Positions 6,851-15,160 of a stretch of 38,777 nt of DNA are shown one piece after another. The position numbers were made by a program, and so were the translations under genes. The stretch lies in the NCBI GenBank assembly GCA_900549865.1, contig URPU01000009.1, positions 1 to 38,777 of the forward strand, given 5' to 3'. Numbering within the stretch: the stretch's first letter is position 1; each line of letters starts with the position of its first letter. The notes beneath the pieces were generated by a model. The model saw only the letters and a program-made list of their open reading frames with translations, was not told the DNA's origin and searched no databases. This DNA comes from an uncultured Eubacteriales bacterium. Its GTDB lineage: Bacteria > Bacillota > Clostridia > Oscillospirales > Oscillospiraceae.

Positions 6851-8070
6851 TCATTTCCCGACGGGCGCAGAAGCAGCGCGCACACGCCCGCGAGAATGAA
6901 CGCGGCGCAAATCACGGCGCACACGACGCCGTAGCCACCTGTGGCGTCAAACATCATTCCGGCCGCGCTTGCACCGGCCGACATGCTTATCATGAACACA
7001 TTGTAGAAAAACGGATATATGCGCCGGTAGCTTTCGCCCCCAAATATCGTGCGTACCCACACCGGAACTATTGTCAGAAGGAACGACGCGCCGACGGAGT
7101 AAAGGAACACGTCGAGGTAAAATGCCGAAGCGGAGGAGCACAGCGGCATCAGCAGCATCCCCAGCGCACCGGCGGAAAAGAAAGCGAGGCATGTGGGCGT
7201 TGCCCGGCCGCGCGATATCATGAGATTCCCGAAGATGCGGAACACCATGATGCTTATCATCTGTATGGTCGTTGCCGTCACACCGGCGGTTTCGGAAAGA
7301 CCCAGCGACGCCGCAACGGATACGATGTGCTGATTTATCATGTAGAACGCGGACACGGCGAGCGTTGCAGCGAGGAGAACGTAAAACCGCGGCAAATGCG
7401 CGGCTTCACGGAGAGAAAGCCCGTCCTCCGGAGCGCCGCCTGTATCACTATCCGGCTGCATGTCTCTGTTTCCCGCACGCCGGTTCCACGGTGTTATAAG
7501 GACGATGAACAGCCCAGCAAGCAGGACGACCGCGGCATTGACCCGGTATGCGGCGCGCCAGCCGAGGCGCGCGATGACCGTATGCACCAGTGGGTTCAGC
7601 ACTGCGCCGGATAGGCCGGAAAAGGCCGTGCATATTCCCAGCGCGAGGCTGTAGCCCTCTTCAAAACAGTCGGACAAAATCAGCGAGACGGCAAAAACGC
7701 CGAGAAAGGAGTTCGCCGCGGCAATGACAGCTGACGCCGCTATCCAGTGCCGCACCTGTCCGGCGAAGGACAGAAAGATAAATGCGCCTGCAAGCAGTAG
7801 CACCGCCAGCGACATCGGGAGCTTGGGCGAGGTTTTGAAAAGCAGCCGCGGAACCAGCATGACGGCGAACAGCCCCACCACGCCCTGCACGGTTATCGAC
7901 AGAGACAGCTGCCCGTATGGCAGTTTCAGCGATGAGCTGACAGCCTGAAGAAAAAGCCCGGTGACGTTGTTCACAAAGCCAGTCGTAAGAAACACCAGAA
8001 TGCAGCATGCAGGCAGAATGTGCGTCCAGGCAAAGCGCTCACCGCTGCGGGAGGAAGATATGCTGTGCAT
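6844..8070 (-). CDS. Major facilitator superfamily transporter
   Basis: 408 residues, highly hydrophobic. The pattern is two blocks of about six membrane segments separated by a charged loop near residues 190-215, typical of 12-TM MFS proteins. It resembles the oxalate/monocarboxylate-type MFS permeases, but the substrate is not predictable. It is the last gene of a leftward block after the TPR-like protein (6 bp between stop and start). No good ribosome site precedes the ATG, so translational coupling is likely. The bidirectional terminator at 6812-6850 follows. Confidence 0.85.
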   Translation of the reverse strand: MHSISSSRSGERFAWTHILPACCILVFLTTGFVNNVTGLFLQAVSSSLKLPYGQLSLSITVQGVVGLFAVMLVPRLLFKTSPKLPMSLAVLLLAGAFIFLSFAGQVRHWIAASAVIAAANSFLGVFAVSLILSDCFEEGYSLALGICTAFSGLSGAVLNPLVHTVIARLGWRAAYRVNAAVVLLAGLFIVLITPWNRRAGNRDMQPDSDTGGAPEDGLSLREAAHLPRFYVLLAATLAVSAFYMINQHIVSVAASLGLSETAGVTATTIQMISIMVFRIFGNLMISRGRATPTCLAFFSAGALGMLLMPLCSSASAFYLDVFLYSVGASFLLTIVPVWVRTIFGGESYRRIYPFFYNVFMISMSAGASAAGMMFDATGGYGVVCAVICAAFILAGVCALLLRPSGNEK

Positions 8071-8076
8071 GCGCGC

Positions 8077-8754
8077 TCATTCGAGGCGGGAAAGATCCCC
8101 GGCGAGGATGTCGCCGATGATCTTCTGCCATGTCGGATCATTATATGCGCCCTTTGCCTTGAGAAGGTATTCCGTGCGCCTGTCTGCGTCGCCGAGATAG
8201 TGATACTGCTTTGCAATGCGGAAGAAGGCCATGGCTCTGCTGGACGGGTTCTTCGTTTTGCCGGCAAAGTTTTTCAGCTCGTCTATGTGATTGGATTTGT
8301 GGCAGACGTAGATATCGTAGAGCTGATCTGCTTCCCGCAGGACGTACCGGCTCTGGCGGAATTTGTGCAGCGCGCGCCATGCCGCTTCGGCCAGGGAAGC
8401 GTCCTTTATGTCGATGGCGTAGGCCAGCTTCTTCATGTTGTAGTTTATGTATCCGCCGCGCGGCAGACGCACCTCGTCAAGCTGCGCGAAAAGTGCGCGT
8501 ATATCCTCGTGCCGCGATAGTTGGAGGCACGCGTCCAGCTTCATCAGCAGCGCGTCCGTACCCTTGAAAAAGCGCTTGCCGTCCTTGGATTCCAGCAGCG
8601 CGCAGAAACCGGCGTAATCGCCCGCCGCGACGCACTGCTCCATCTGCCGACGGCAGCGCTTGCGGCGAAGCGCGAAATAATCCGCGGTGATCGCAAGGAT
8701 TATGATTATCACGAGAAGAATAAAAAGAGGGATGTTTTTCATGTTGTTCACCAT
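8077..8754 (-). CDS. Membrane-anchored TPR-like hypothetical protein
   Basis: 225 residues. One N-terminal membrane helix (about residues 7-26, IPLFILLVIIIILAITADYF) is followed by a basic stretch and then an all-helical region. Repeated A-x-x-Y/L patterns there (for example AMAFFRIAKQYHYLGDADRRTEYLLKAKGAY) suggest tetratricopeptide-like repeats. No catalytic motif is visible. It overlaps the end of the LysR gene by 7 bp and precedes the MFS gene closely. Its role is unknown; it may be a scaffold for the transporter (speculation). Confidence 0.7.
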   Translation of the reverse strand: MVNNMKNIPLFILLVIIIILAITADYFALRRKRCRRQMEQCVAAGDYAGFCALLESKDGKRFFKGTDALLMKLDACLQLSRHEDIRALFAQLDEVRLPRGGYINYNMKKLAYAIDIKDASLAEAAWRALHKFRQSRYVLREADQLYDIYVCHKSNHIDELKNFAGKTKNPSSRAMAFFRIAKQYHYLGDADRRTEYLLKAKGAYNDPTWQKIIGDILAGDLSRLE

Positions 8755-9641
8755 TCAGTCAATTCCTGATTCATGTATTGCTTGAGCGCCGCGAGGCGGT
8801 TATTCGTGATCCTGTCGGGCTTCATGATGAGCGCCAGATTGAACGGCGGAAGGCCGAGTATCGGCGTGCAGCACAGCTTGGAGCTTTGTGCCACCATGCG
8901 CGGGATGATAGAGGCGCACGCCTCTTTCTTTATCACGGACTTGAGGCTGTACAGCCAGATATTGCGCGGCTCTAACCGTGCGGCAAGCTCCGGCGCATAC
9001 TTTTGCAGATACCCGGTCATAAACGGCTCGTCCCGCTCAGAAAGAGTGACGATATTAAATCCGCGCAGTTCGTCAAGCGTGATCCCGTCCGGCGAGAGCT
9101 GTGCGACGGGCGAGGTCGTGGCGAGGACAAGCTCCTCAGAAAGAATTGGATAGCACACATAGCTCTCCGGCGGGAAGTTGCCGTATTCAAAGGCGAAGTA
9201 TGCGTCTATCGCGTCGCCGTCAAGCATGGCGAGCAGACTGTCGGACGCATTCTCCACAAGGCTTATATCCATCCCGTTGAGCGAGATGAATTTGGAAATG
9301 AACCGGTCGAGATGATAGATGGAGAAAAAGGAGAACGAGGCGAGGCGCAGACAGCGCTGACTGCTCCACATGCGAAGCTGGTCGTGCACGATATCCAGCT
9401 CCCGCACGATATTGCGCGCGGCAGGAAGAAGCGCCTCCCCTGCGGGAGTAAGCTCGGTCGTGTGGGAGTTGCGGGAAAAAAGCTGAAAGCCCAGGTCGTC
9501 CTCAAGCCGTTTTACGTGCTTGGAAAGCGAGGACTGGCTGAGATATATGCTTTCCGCGGCGGAGGAGAAGCTCATTTCATCCGCCACGGCGGTGAAATAT
9601 TTCAATAAATTCAGATCCATAGCCCTTATCCTTTGCGTCAT
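8748..9641 (-). CDS. LysR-family transcriptional regulator (first of two)
   Basis: Up to 297 residues. The N-terminal winged HTH (MDLNLLKYFTAVADEMSFSSAAESIYLSQSSLSKHVKRLEDDLGFQLFSR) is a textbook LysR DNA-binding domain. A periplasmic-binding-protein-like effector domain follows. The ATG at 9641 overlaps the AraC stop (ATGA); an in-frame ATG at 9620 begins at MDLNLL, closer to the usual LysR start. Either is possible. Targets are unknown; the downstream MFS gene and the nearby catabolic clusters are candidates. Confidence 0.9.
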   Translation of the reverse strand: MTQRIRAMDLNLLKYFTAVADEMSFSSAAESIYLSQSSLSKHVKRLEDDLGFQLFSRNSHTTELTPAGEALLPAARNIVRELDIVHDQLRMWSSQRCLRLASFSFFSIYHLDRFISKFISLNGMDISLVENASDSLLAMLDGDAIDAYFAFEYGNFPPESYVCYPILSEELVLATTSPVAQLSPDGITLDELRGFNIVTLSERDEPFMTGYLQKYAPELAARLEPRNIWLYSLKSVIKKEACASIIPRMVAQSSKLCCTPILGLPPFNLALIMKPDRITNNRLAALKQYMNQELTEW

Positions 9642-10537
9642 ACCTTTCCGAAAATCTTGCGGAACGCGGTCGGCGTAATGCCAAGCCGCTCTTTAAAGTT
9701 CTTTTCAAACGAGCGAATGCTTGAAAAGCCGCACTTTTCGGAAACGGTTTCTATCGAATAATCCGAAAGCCCCAACAGGCTTTTTGCCATTGCCAGCCGG
9801 TACTGTATGAGAAGGTCGGAAAAGCTGACGGAGTAATACTCCATGATGATGCGCTGGAGGTGGCGCGGCGAGTAGTTCAGCGCGCTTGCGACGGATTGCA
9901 CGGTTATGTCGTGCATGAAATTGCTGCAAATATATTCGTTTATGCGAATGGCCTTGTTTGTGAGCACGCTTTCATTCGCGGCGATCGGCTTCTGACGCAC
10001 GCTGCATCCGGAAAAGCACTGCATGGCGCAGAGCAAAAGCTCCGACAGAAGCGCCGGCAGACGTGACGGCGTGCCGACAAGATTATCCCGCAGCGCGGCG
10101 CACAGCCTGTCTATGCAGTCTTTCACAGCGCCGCTGTCGCGGCAGATGGCCGTGGGGCTGCTGCACAGCTGGCGGACAAGCTGCTTTTCGTCTGTTATCC
10201 ATCCCTCGTTCGGGTGCTCGCCCCGCGGCTGGGTCTCGACGATGTCAAAGTCTATCAGAACGCACTCCACAGGCACATCGGGAAATATTTTCAGCCGGCG
10301 CTGCACCTGCGGGCCGATATAGAGAAGTTCGCCGCAGTGCGCCGTGACGATGTTGCCATCCGTATCAACGCCGAGGTCACCGCTGAGGGATATGAGAAGC
10401 TCATGAAAGGAGTGGGAACGAGAAAAATCCAGCACTCCCTCGGTTATGTATGAAATGCCGTAAAACACCAGCTCATGTGTGAGCAGGGGGCATGAGAAGT
10501 TCAGCCCGAATAGATTTTTCAGAATAGAATGATCCAT
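9638..10537 (-). CDS. AraC-family transcriptional regulator
   Basis: 299 residues. The N-terminal part contains a cupin-like ligand/dimerisation region (SFHELLISLSGDLGVD...GELLYIGP). The C-terminal 100 residues form the double HTH of AraC/XylS proteins (SVASALNYSPRHLQRIIMEY, then the second helix pair SIETVSEKCGFSSIRSFEKNFK). It lies between two LysR genes: 17 bp after the upstream one, with a 4-bp overlap into the downstream one. It probably responds to a small carbon compound, but the ligand is unknown. Confidence 0.9.
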   Translation of the reverse strand: MDHSILKNLFGLNFSCPLLTHELVFYGISYITEGVLDFSRSHSFHELLISLSGDLGVDTDGNIVTAHCGELLYIGPQVQRRLKIFPDVPVECVLIDFDIVETQPRGEHPNEGWITDEKQLVRQLCSSPTAICRDSGAVKDCIDRLCAALRDNLVGTPSRLPALLSELLLCAMQCFSGCSVRQKPIAANESVLTNKAIRINEYICSNFMHDITVQSVASALNYSPRHLQRIIMEYYSVSFSDLLIQYRLAMAKSLLGLSDYSIETVSEKCGFSSIRSFEKNFKERLGITPTAFRKIFGKV

Positions 10538-10554
10538 TTTGCCCGCCTTTCATG

Positions 10555-11448
10555 TCAGCTGTCGCGCAGCGTCAGGAATTCCGCCACAAAGGATTCAAAC
10601 TGCAAATATTCCTTTGACGGAACGGCGTCTGCACAGATGAGCGAAAGACTGAGCGACATGGGCGCTGCGGGAAGGAGAATGGAGATATTGCTGCCGGATG
10701 GAATGTTGCGAGTGAAGCTCAGCGGCAGGAGAGAGACGGCGTCACTGCTCTGCACGAGCTCTATCACGGTGCTCACGCGCGCGTTGACGGAAAGCTCGTT
10801 CGGAACGAAGCCCGCGTTTATGCACAGGGAGAGAAAGTGCCTGTGCAGCATCCTGTCGCCTTGGAGCAGGATGAAGCGCCTGTCCTTGAGCGCGGAAAGC
10901 TCCACGGGGCCGGAATACTGCCCGGCAAGCTGTCTGTTCATGATGACGACCAGCGGATCGTCCGCAATGTCCAGTGCGCGCGAATACGGGCCGTCGTACA
11001 GCTCCTTATATAAGAACGCGCAGGGGAGGCGTTTGGAGTTGAAAAGCCCGGATATCTCATTCGCCCGGAACTCATGCAGACACACGTTGGACGACGGATG
11101 CGCCTCCAGAAATTCATGCAGCAGCGAAACAAGGTCAAAATATTCGGCAAAGTACATGCTGCCCACATCCAGCACGGGAGAAGAATGCTGCCGGTATGGC
11201 GCGGCGGCGCGGTCAAGCTCTCTGTACTGTGAGAGTATATAGTACATGCGTGCGTACAGCATCCGCCCCGCGCTTGTCGGGACGAGCTGCGAGGCCGACT
11301 TAATGAAAAGCTCGGCGGAAAGCTCCTTCTCCAACGATTTTATGATTTTAATAACGGCCTGCTGCGGCATCTGGAGATACTCGGCGGCCTCTGCGTAAGT
11401 TTTCTCGTTGACCAGAGCGAGATAGCACTCTATTTGTTCTGTGGTCAC
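10555..11448 (-). CDS. LysR-family transcriptional regulator (second)
   Basis: 297 residues. N-terminal winged HTH (MTTEQIECYLALVNEKTYAEAAEYLQMPQQAVIKIIKSLEKEL) followed by an effector-binding domain. The start is GTG, preceded by a G-rich AAGGAAAGGGGG ribosome site. The recognition helix is less conserved than in the neighbouring LysR protein, so the two are not recent duplicates. It is the first gene of the leftward block. A possible extended -10 (TGCTAAAAT, complement of 11519-11527) lies upstream without a clear -35. Confidence 0.88.
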   Translation of the reverse strand: MTTEQIECYLALVNEKTYAEAAEYLQMPQQAVIKIIKSLEKELSAELFIKSASQLVPTSAGRMLYARMYYILSQYRELDRAAAPYRQHSSPVLDVGSMYFAEYFDLVSLLHEFLEAHPSSNVCLHEFRANEISGLFNSKRLPCAFLYKELYDGPYSRALDIADDPLVVIMNRQLAGQYSGPVELSALKDRRFILLQGDRMLHRHFLSLCINAGFVPNELSVNARVSTVIELVQSSDAVSLLPLSFTRNIPSGSNISILLPAAPMSLSLSLICADAVPSKEYLQFESFVAEFLTLRDS

Positions 11449-11566
11449 GAGATCCCCCCCCTTTCCTTCATTGACTGTTTACACGATTTTGCATGCGGCA
11501 GGTATGGCCTGCACTTTTATTTTAGCATAGGAAATGAGAAAAAGGCACGTAAATAAAGTGTAAAGA

Positions 11567-11636
11567 GAACAAAAAAGCGACAGCAGCCCCCCAACGCGGC
11601 ATGACATGCGTCAGAAACGTTGTGGCTGCTGTCCGC
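11567..11636 (-). terminator. Terminator of the VOC/transketolase operon
   Basis: GACAGCAGCC at 11579-11588 pairs with GGCTGCTGTC at 11624-11633, with further pairing inside (CAACG with CGTTG). On the minus strand it is followed by TTTTTT, downstream of the transketolase C-half stop at 11752. A second GC-rich inverted repeat (about 11640-11676) lies between and lacks a T-run. Confidence 0.7.
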
Positions 11637-11751
11637 CCACGGCCGGCAGGGGCGCACACACCCTGACGGCCGCGGACTATAAAAAGGAGAATAAGACGGG
11701 ATCATTTCAGCGCGCGTTTCGGCGTCTGCCGCGAGGGGAGCGGGCGGAGGC

Positions 11752-12711
11752 TCACTTGCAGAGCATTTTCTTTGCCGCCTCAACGACCGCCTGCGCGTCG
11801 TAGCCGTATTTTCTGCGCTGTTCTGCGCCGCTGCCGAAGCCCGCATACACCTGTGGGATGCCCATGCGCAGGAAGTGCGCAGGATACACGCCCTTATCGC
11901 AGTACAGGTCGGCGATGGAGCTTGCAAGGCCGCCGTATGTGAGGTGATCCTCCAGCACGATGACGTTTTTCGTCTCCTGCGTGCACTGCAGGACAAGCTC
12001 CTCATCCAGCGGCTTTATGAATATCATGTCCGCCACACGCGCGTCTATGCCGGCCGCGGCCAGCTCTGCCGCCGCGTGCAGCGCCTCATACACCATTTCG
12101 CCGTGGGCGAATATCGTCAAATCACTGCCGGGGCGCGTGATTATTCCTTTGCCGTATTCAAGATTTACGCTGCCCTTTTCATATATTACGGCGTCGGACT
12201 TACCCTGCGCGAGCCTTATGTACATCGGCCCCGGATATTCCATGCCCATATACAGCGCGTCGCGTATGAGATTCGGGTCGCCGATGGAGAGCACGGTCAT
12301 GTTGACGAAGCTCTTCATTATCGCAATGTCCTCCATCGCGTTGTGGGTGGAGCCGCCGCCGGAGGTGAGGCCGCCGCCTGTGCCGATTATGCGCACGGGT
12401 AGATTCTGATAGCACACATCCGTCCTGACCTGCTCGCATGCGCGCATGGAGAGGAAGGGGATCATGCCCATGACGATGGGGATGTTGCCCTCAAGCGCGA
12501 GGCCTGCCGCGATACTTATGACACTCTGCTCGGCAATGCCGGTGTCGATATATCTGTCCGCGCAGTCCTTGCGGAAAGCTTTCAGTGCGCCGCCGATGTC
12601 GGGCGTGCAGACAAAAAGCCGGGGATTGCTCAGCCCAATCTCATGCAGGGTGTCGCCGATAACGCTGCGGCCGGACAGCCGCGCTTCAAAATTTAATGTA
12701 ACAACGCCCAT
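11752..12711 (-). CDS. Transketolase, C-terminal subunit
   Basis: 319 residues covering the pyrimidine-binding and C-terminal domains of transketolase. DTGIAEQSVISIAAGLA places the catalytic TPP-activating glutamate at E61. It pairs with the N-terminal subunit encoded 3 bp upstream to form a complete enzyme that transfers a two-carbon ketol unit between sugars. Split transketolases are common in Clostridia and in sugar-acid or sulfo-sugar catabolism. Placement in an operon with a VOC protein and opposite a dehydrogenase/TRAP cluster suggests a specialised catabolic role rather than the housekeeping pentose phosphate enzyme (inference). Confidence 0.92.
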   Translation of the reverse strand: MGVVTLNFEARLSGRSVIGDTLHEIGLSNPRLFVCTPDIGGALKAFRKDCADRYIDTGIAEQSVISIAAGLALEGNIPIVMGMIPFLSMRACEQVRTDVCYQNLPVRIIGTGGGLTSGGGSTHNAMEDIAIMKSFVNMTVLSIGDPNLIRDALYMGMEYPGPMYIRLAQGKSDAVIYEKGSVNLEYGKGIITRPGSDLTIFAHGEMVYEALHAAAELAAAGIDARVADMIFIKPLDEELVLQCTQETKNVIVLEDHLTYGGLASSIADLYCDKGVYPAHFLRMGIPQVYAGFGSGAEQRRKYGYDAQAVVEAAKKMLCK

Positions 12712-12714
12712 GGA

Positions 12715-13578
12715 TCAGATCCTCCCTTCCACGGCCCTGGCATGTGCGTCCAGAACCTCTTTTATGGCTATATTCATGTCATCTGTCTTTAGTGTGCCGG
12801 CGTGCCAGCCGATGTTGTGCTCCATAAAGGATACGCCCTTGCCTTTCACCGTGCTGCACACGATGGCCGTGGGCTTGTCGGAAGCGGCTGGGGGAAGCGC
12901 GTCGAGCGCGGCGACGAGCTGCGCCATGTCGTGGCCGTCCACCTCGACGGTGTTCCAGCCGAAGGCGCGCCACTTGTCGGCGTAAGGCTCAAGCACTATC
13001 GTCTCTTCGGAGAAGGTGGTCATGAACTGCTTGTTTCTGTCTATCAGCACGCACAGGTTGCCCAGATGATAGGATGCGCCTGCAATGGCGGCCTCCCATA
13101 TCGAGCCCTCGCAGCTCTCGCCGTCGCCGACGATGCAGAACACGCGGTGCTCTTCCTTCTTCTGCTTTGCAGATATCGCCATGCCGACCGCCATGGGCAT
13201 CCCGTGGCCGAGACTGCCCGATGAACATTCGACGCCCGGCAGGTGCACCTTGCACGGATGCATTCCGTATGCGCTGTCAAGCTTGCCGTAGGTGCGCACT
13301 ATCTCGTCCCAGTCAAAAAAGCCGCGCATTGCCATCGCCGCATACATTGCAATGGCGCCGTGTCCCTTGCTGAGCACGAAACGGTCGCGTGTGGGCAGCT
13401 TGATATCCTTCGGATCGACGTTCATCGCGTGGTGATACAGCGCAATGAGCATGTCCGTCATGGAAAGGTCGCCGCCGATATGCACGGAGCCCGCGTAAGA
13501 GCCGCACAGCTCCAGAAGCTTTACGCGCATTTCACAGGCCAGATCCTCCAGCCTGTAGATCTCTTCTCTTGAAGTCAT
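12715..13578 (-). CDS. Transketolase, N-terminal (TPP-binding) subunit
   Basis: 288 residues. The thiamine-diphosphate motif starts at GDGE (151-154) and ends at N182 (DRNKQ). The conserved SKGHGA (70-75) and GSLGHG (121-126) are present. The start is the ATG at 13578, with AGGAGG about 8 nt upstream; a longer frame to 13614 has no such site. It is directly followed by the C-terminal subunit and preceded by the VOC gene in the same leftward operon. Confidence 0.93.
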   Translation of the reverse strand: MTSREEIYRLEDLACEMRVKLLELCGSYAGSVHIGGDLSMTDMLIALYHHAMNVDPKDIKLPTRDRFVLSKGHGAIAMYAAMAMRGFFDWDEIVRTYGKLDSAYGMHPCKVHLPGVECSSGSLGHGMPMAVGMAISAKQKKEEHRVFCIVGDGESCEGSIWEAAIAGASYHLGNLCVLIDRNKQFMTTFSEETIVLEPYADKWRAFGWNTVEVDGHDMAQLVAALDALPPAASDKPTAIVCSTVKGKGVSFMEHNIGWHAGTLKTDDMNIAIKEVLDAHARAVEGRI

Positions 13579-13610
13579 ATTAAAACCTCCTACTTGTGAT
13601 TTACGGGGGA

Positions 13611-14054
13611 TCATTGCTGAAGCTCGATCATGTTGCCGTCCGGGTCTTTAAGGAACACCCAGTATTTGCCGGAATCGGCGCTGCCGCGCGGCTCAGGCGC
13701 AAAGAAGAATTCCACGCCGTCCGCTTTCATGCGCGCGCACAGCCCCAAGATATCATCCGTGTGCAGACAGATGTGGTGATAGCCCGGCGTGTTCCACACG
13801 GCCGGGGCAAAATCGCGCGCGGGGGAGAACTGGAATATTTCCAGCACAAAGCCGTTTCCCGCTTCAAGAAAGCCGAAGCGCGCCTCGGCGCCGTCGGGCA
13901 GAGCGTATAGATCTTTATAGCGCGTGAAGAAATCCGCATTGAAGCGGCTGTCCAGCGTCTTTTTAAAGCCAAAGTATTTTTCATAAAATTCTGCGGTCTG
14001 GTCAAAATCGGCCACAGTCAGGCCAACGTGAAGAAATGTGACGTCACAGCTCAT
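13611..14054 (-). CDS. VOC-superfamily protein (glyoxalase/epimerase/dioxygenase fold)
   Basis: 147 residues with two beta-alpha-beta-beta-beta modules. The N-terminal FLHVGLTVADFDQTAEFYEKYFGF supplies a metal-ligand histidine (H9), HHICLHTDD (about 93-101) more histidines, and the C-terminal VFLKDPDGNMIELQQ the glutamate. This fold covers glyoxalases, epimerases, isomerases and dioxygenases; the reaction cannot be assigned. First gene of the operon with split transketolase, so it may act on the same carbohydrate-like intermediate (inference). Confidence 0.85.
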   Translation of the reverse strand: MSCDVTFLHVGLTVADFDQTAEFYEKYFGFKKTLDSRFNADFFTRYKDLYALPDGAEARFGFLEAGNGFVLEIFQFSPARDFAPAVWNTPGYHHICLHTDDILGLCARMKADGVEFFFAPEPRGSADSGKYWVFLKDPDGNMIELQQ

Positions 14055-14314
14055 ATCAAGCCCTCCGGTGCATAGGATTGCGGCCGCATGGCATGGGGCG
14101 CAAGCCCCGCGGCGTACAGCACACCCAAATTACTCTATAAAAAATAACACAAAATCCGCCGGGGCAAAACGCGGAAACATGACATGATTTACAAAAAAAT
14201 GACGCGATTCGGCCTGTTAGGCCCGCGGCGTTTCAGGTACTATAAGTGCATAACAGCTTTGGACGCAAAGTTTGAACACTGAACATATGAAAAATACGAA
14301 AGGAGAAATAAGTA
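14055..14314. promoter_or_regulatory. Divergent control region with 13-bp palindrome
   Basis: A 260-bp gap between the VOC/transketolase operon and the SDR cluster. GGCCTGTTAGGCC (14211-14223) is a perfect 5+3+5 palindrome. It sits where the -35 box would be for a possible -10 TATAAG at 14241-14246, which has no good -35. This arrangement fits an activator or repressor site (inference). No clear promoter could be fixed on the VOC side. Confidence 0.45.
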
Positions 14315-15145
14315 GTGACCTATGATTCTTTGAAGATCGACCAGCTTGCAAGCGTGTACGACATGCTTTCCCTCAAGGGGAAGAAAGCCATCGTCACCGG
14401 CGCGGCCGGCGGCATCGGCCGCTCCACCGCGTGCGCCCTTGCAGAGCTTGGCGCGGATGTAGCGCTGATGGATATCGAGCCGAAGCGCAAGGTGCTGGAG
14501 TATAACGCCAACTTCATTGCCGATAAGTATAAGGTCAAGACACTTGCCCTCACGGGAAACGTCGGCGACCCCGCCTCTGTAGACGCTTTCATGGGTGAGC
14601 TGAGAGAAAAATTCGGCACGCTGGACATCGCCCACAGCAACGCCGGCATTGCCGGAGGGACAGATATGGGTTCCGACATCGACATTGATCTGTGGAACCG
14701 CATGGTGGACATAAACCTGACCGGTATGCTGCTCGTCGGCCGTGCGGCGGCAAACATAATGAAGCAGGACGGGCACGGCGGCTCCGTCATATTTACGGCC
14801 TCCATGTCCGGCTCTATAGTCAACAAGAAGGAGCAGGTCGGCGCGCGCTATGCCCCCGGCTACACCGCCACCAAGGCCGGCGTTATCCAGCTTGCCCGCT
14901 CCATGGCAATGGACTATGTTGAGCAGCACATCCGCTTCAACACCATAAGCCCCGGCATTATTCTCTCCGGCCTGCACGACGGCTGGGATCACAGCATCAT
15001 GGACGAGGCCGCAAGGATGATACCCATGCGCAGGTTCGGTTCGCTCAATGAAATAATGGGCATTGTCGGCTTCCTAGCCAGCGACCTTTCAAGCTACATC
15101 ACCGGCGCGGACTTCATGGTGGACGGCGGCTACACCGTCTGGTAA
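14315..15145 (+). CDS. Short-chain dehydrogenase/reductase
   Basis: 276 residues of the classical SDR family, NAD(P)-dependent oxidation of an alcohol. The Rossmann motif TGAAGGIG is at 28-35, the NAG motif (HSNAGIAGG) at 108-116, and the catalytic Y183-x-x-x-K187 is in YTATK. The stretch between the catalytic-serine region (161-165) and Tyr is several residues longer than usual. The start is GTG at 14315, with AAAGGAG upstream. It is 15 bp from the next dehydrogenase gene and starts the rightward catabolic run. It resembles gluconate/uronate-type SDRs, but the substrate is not determined. Confidence 0.92.
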   Translation: MTYDSLKIDQLASVYDMLSLKGKKAIVTGAAGGIGRSTACALAELGADVALMDIEPKRKVLEYNANFIADKYKVKTLALTGNVGDPASVDAFMGELREKFGTLDIAHSNAGIAGGTDMGSDIDIDLWNRMVDINLTGMLLVGRAAANIMKQDGHGGSVIFTASMSGSIVNKKEQVGARYAPGYTATKAGVIQLARSMAMDYVEQHIRFNTISPGIILSGLHDGWDHSIMDEAARMIPMRRFGSLNEIMGIVGFLASDLSSYITGADFMVDGGYTVW

Positions 15146-15160
15146 AGGAAGGAACGGAAA

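Noticed and set aside
11640..11676. GC-rich inverted repeat as a second terminator
   Set aside because: No T-run on either strand; the neighbouring hairpin with TTTTTT explains termination better.
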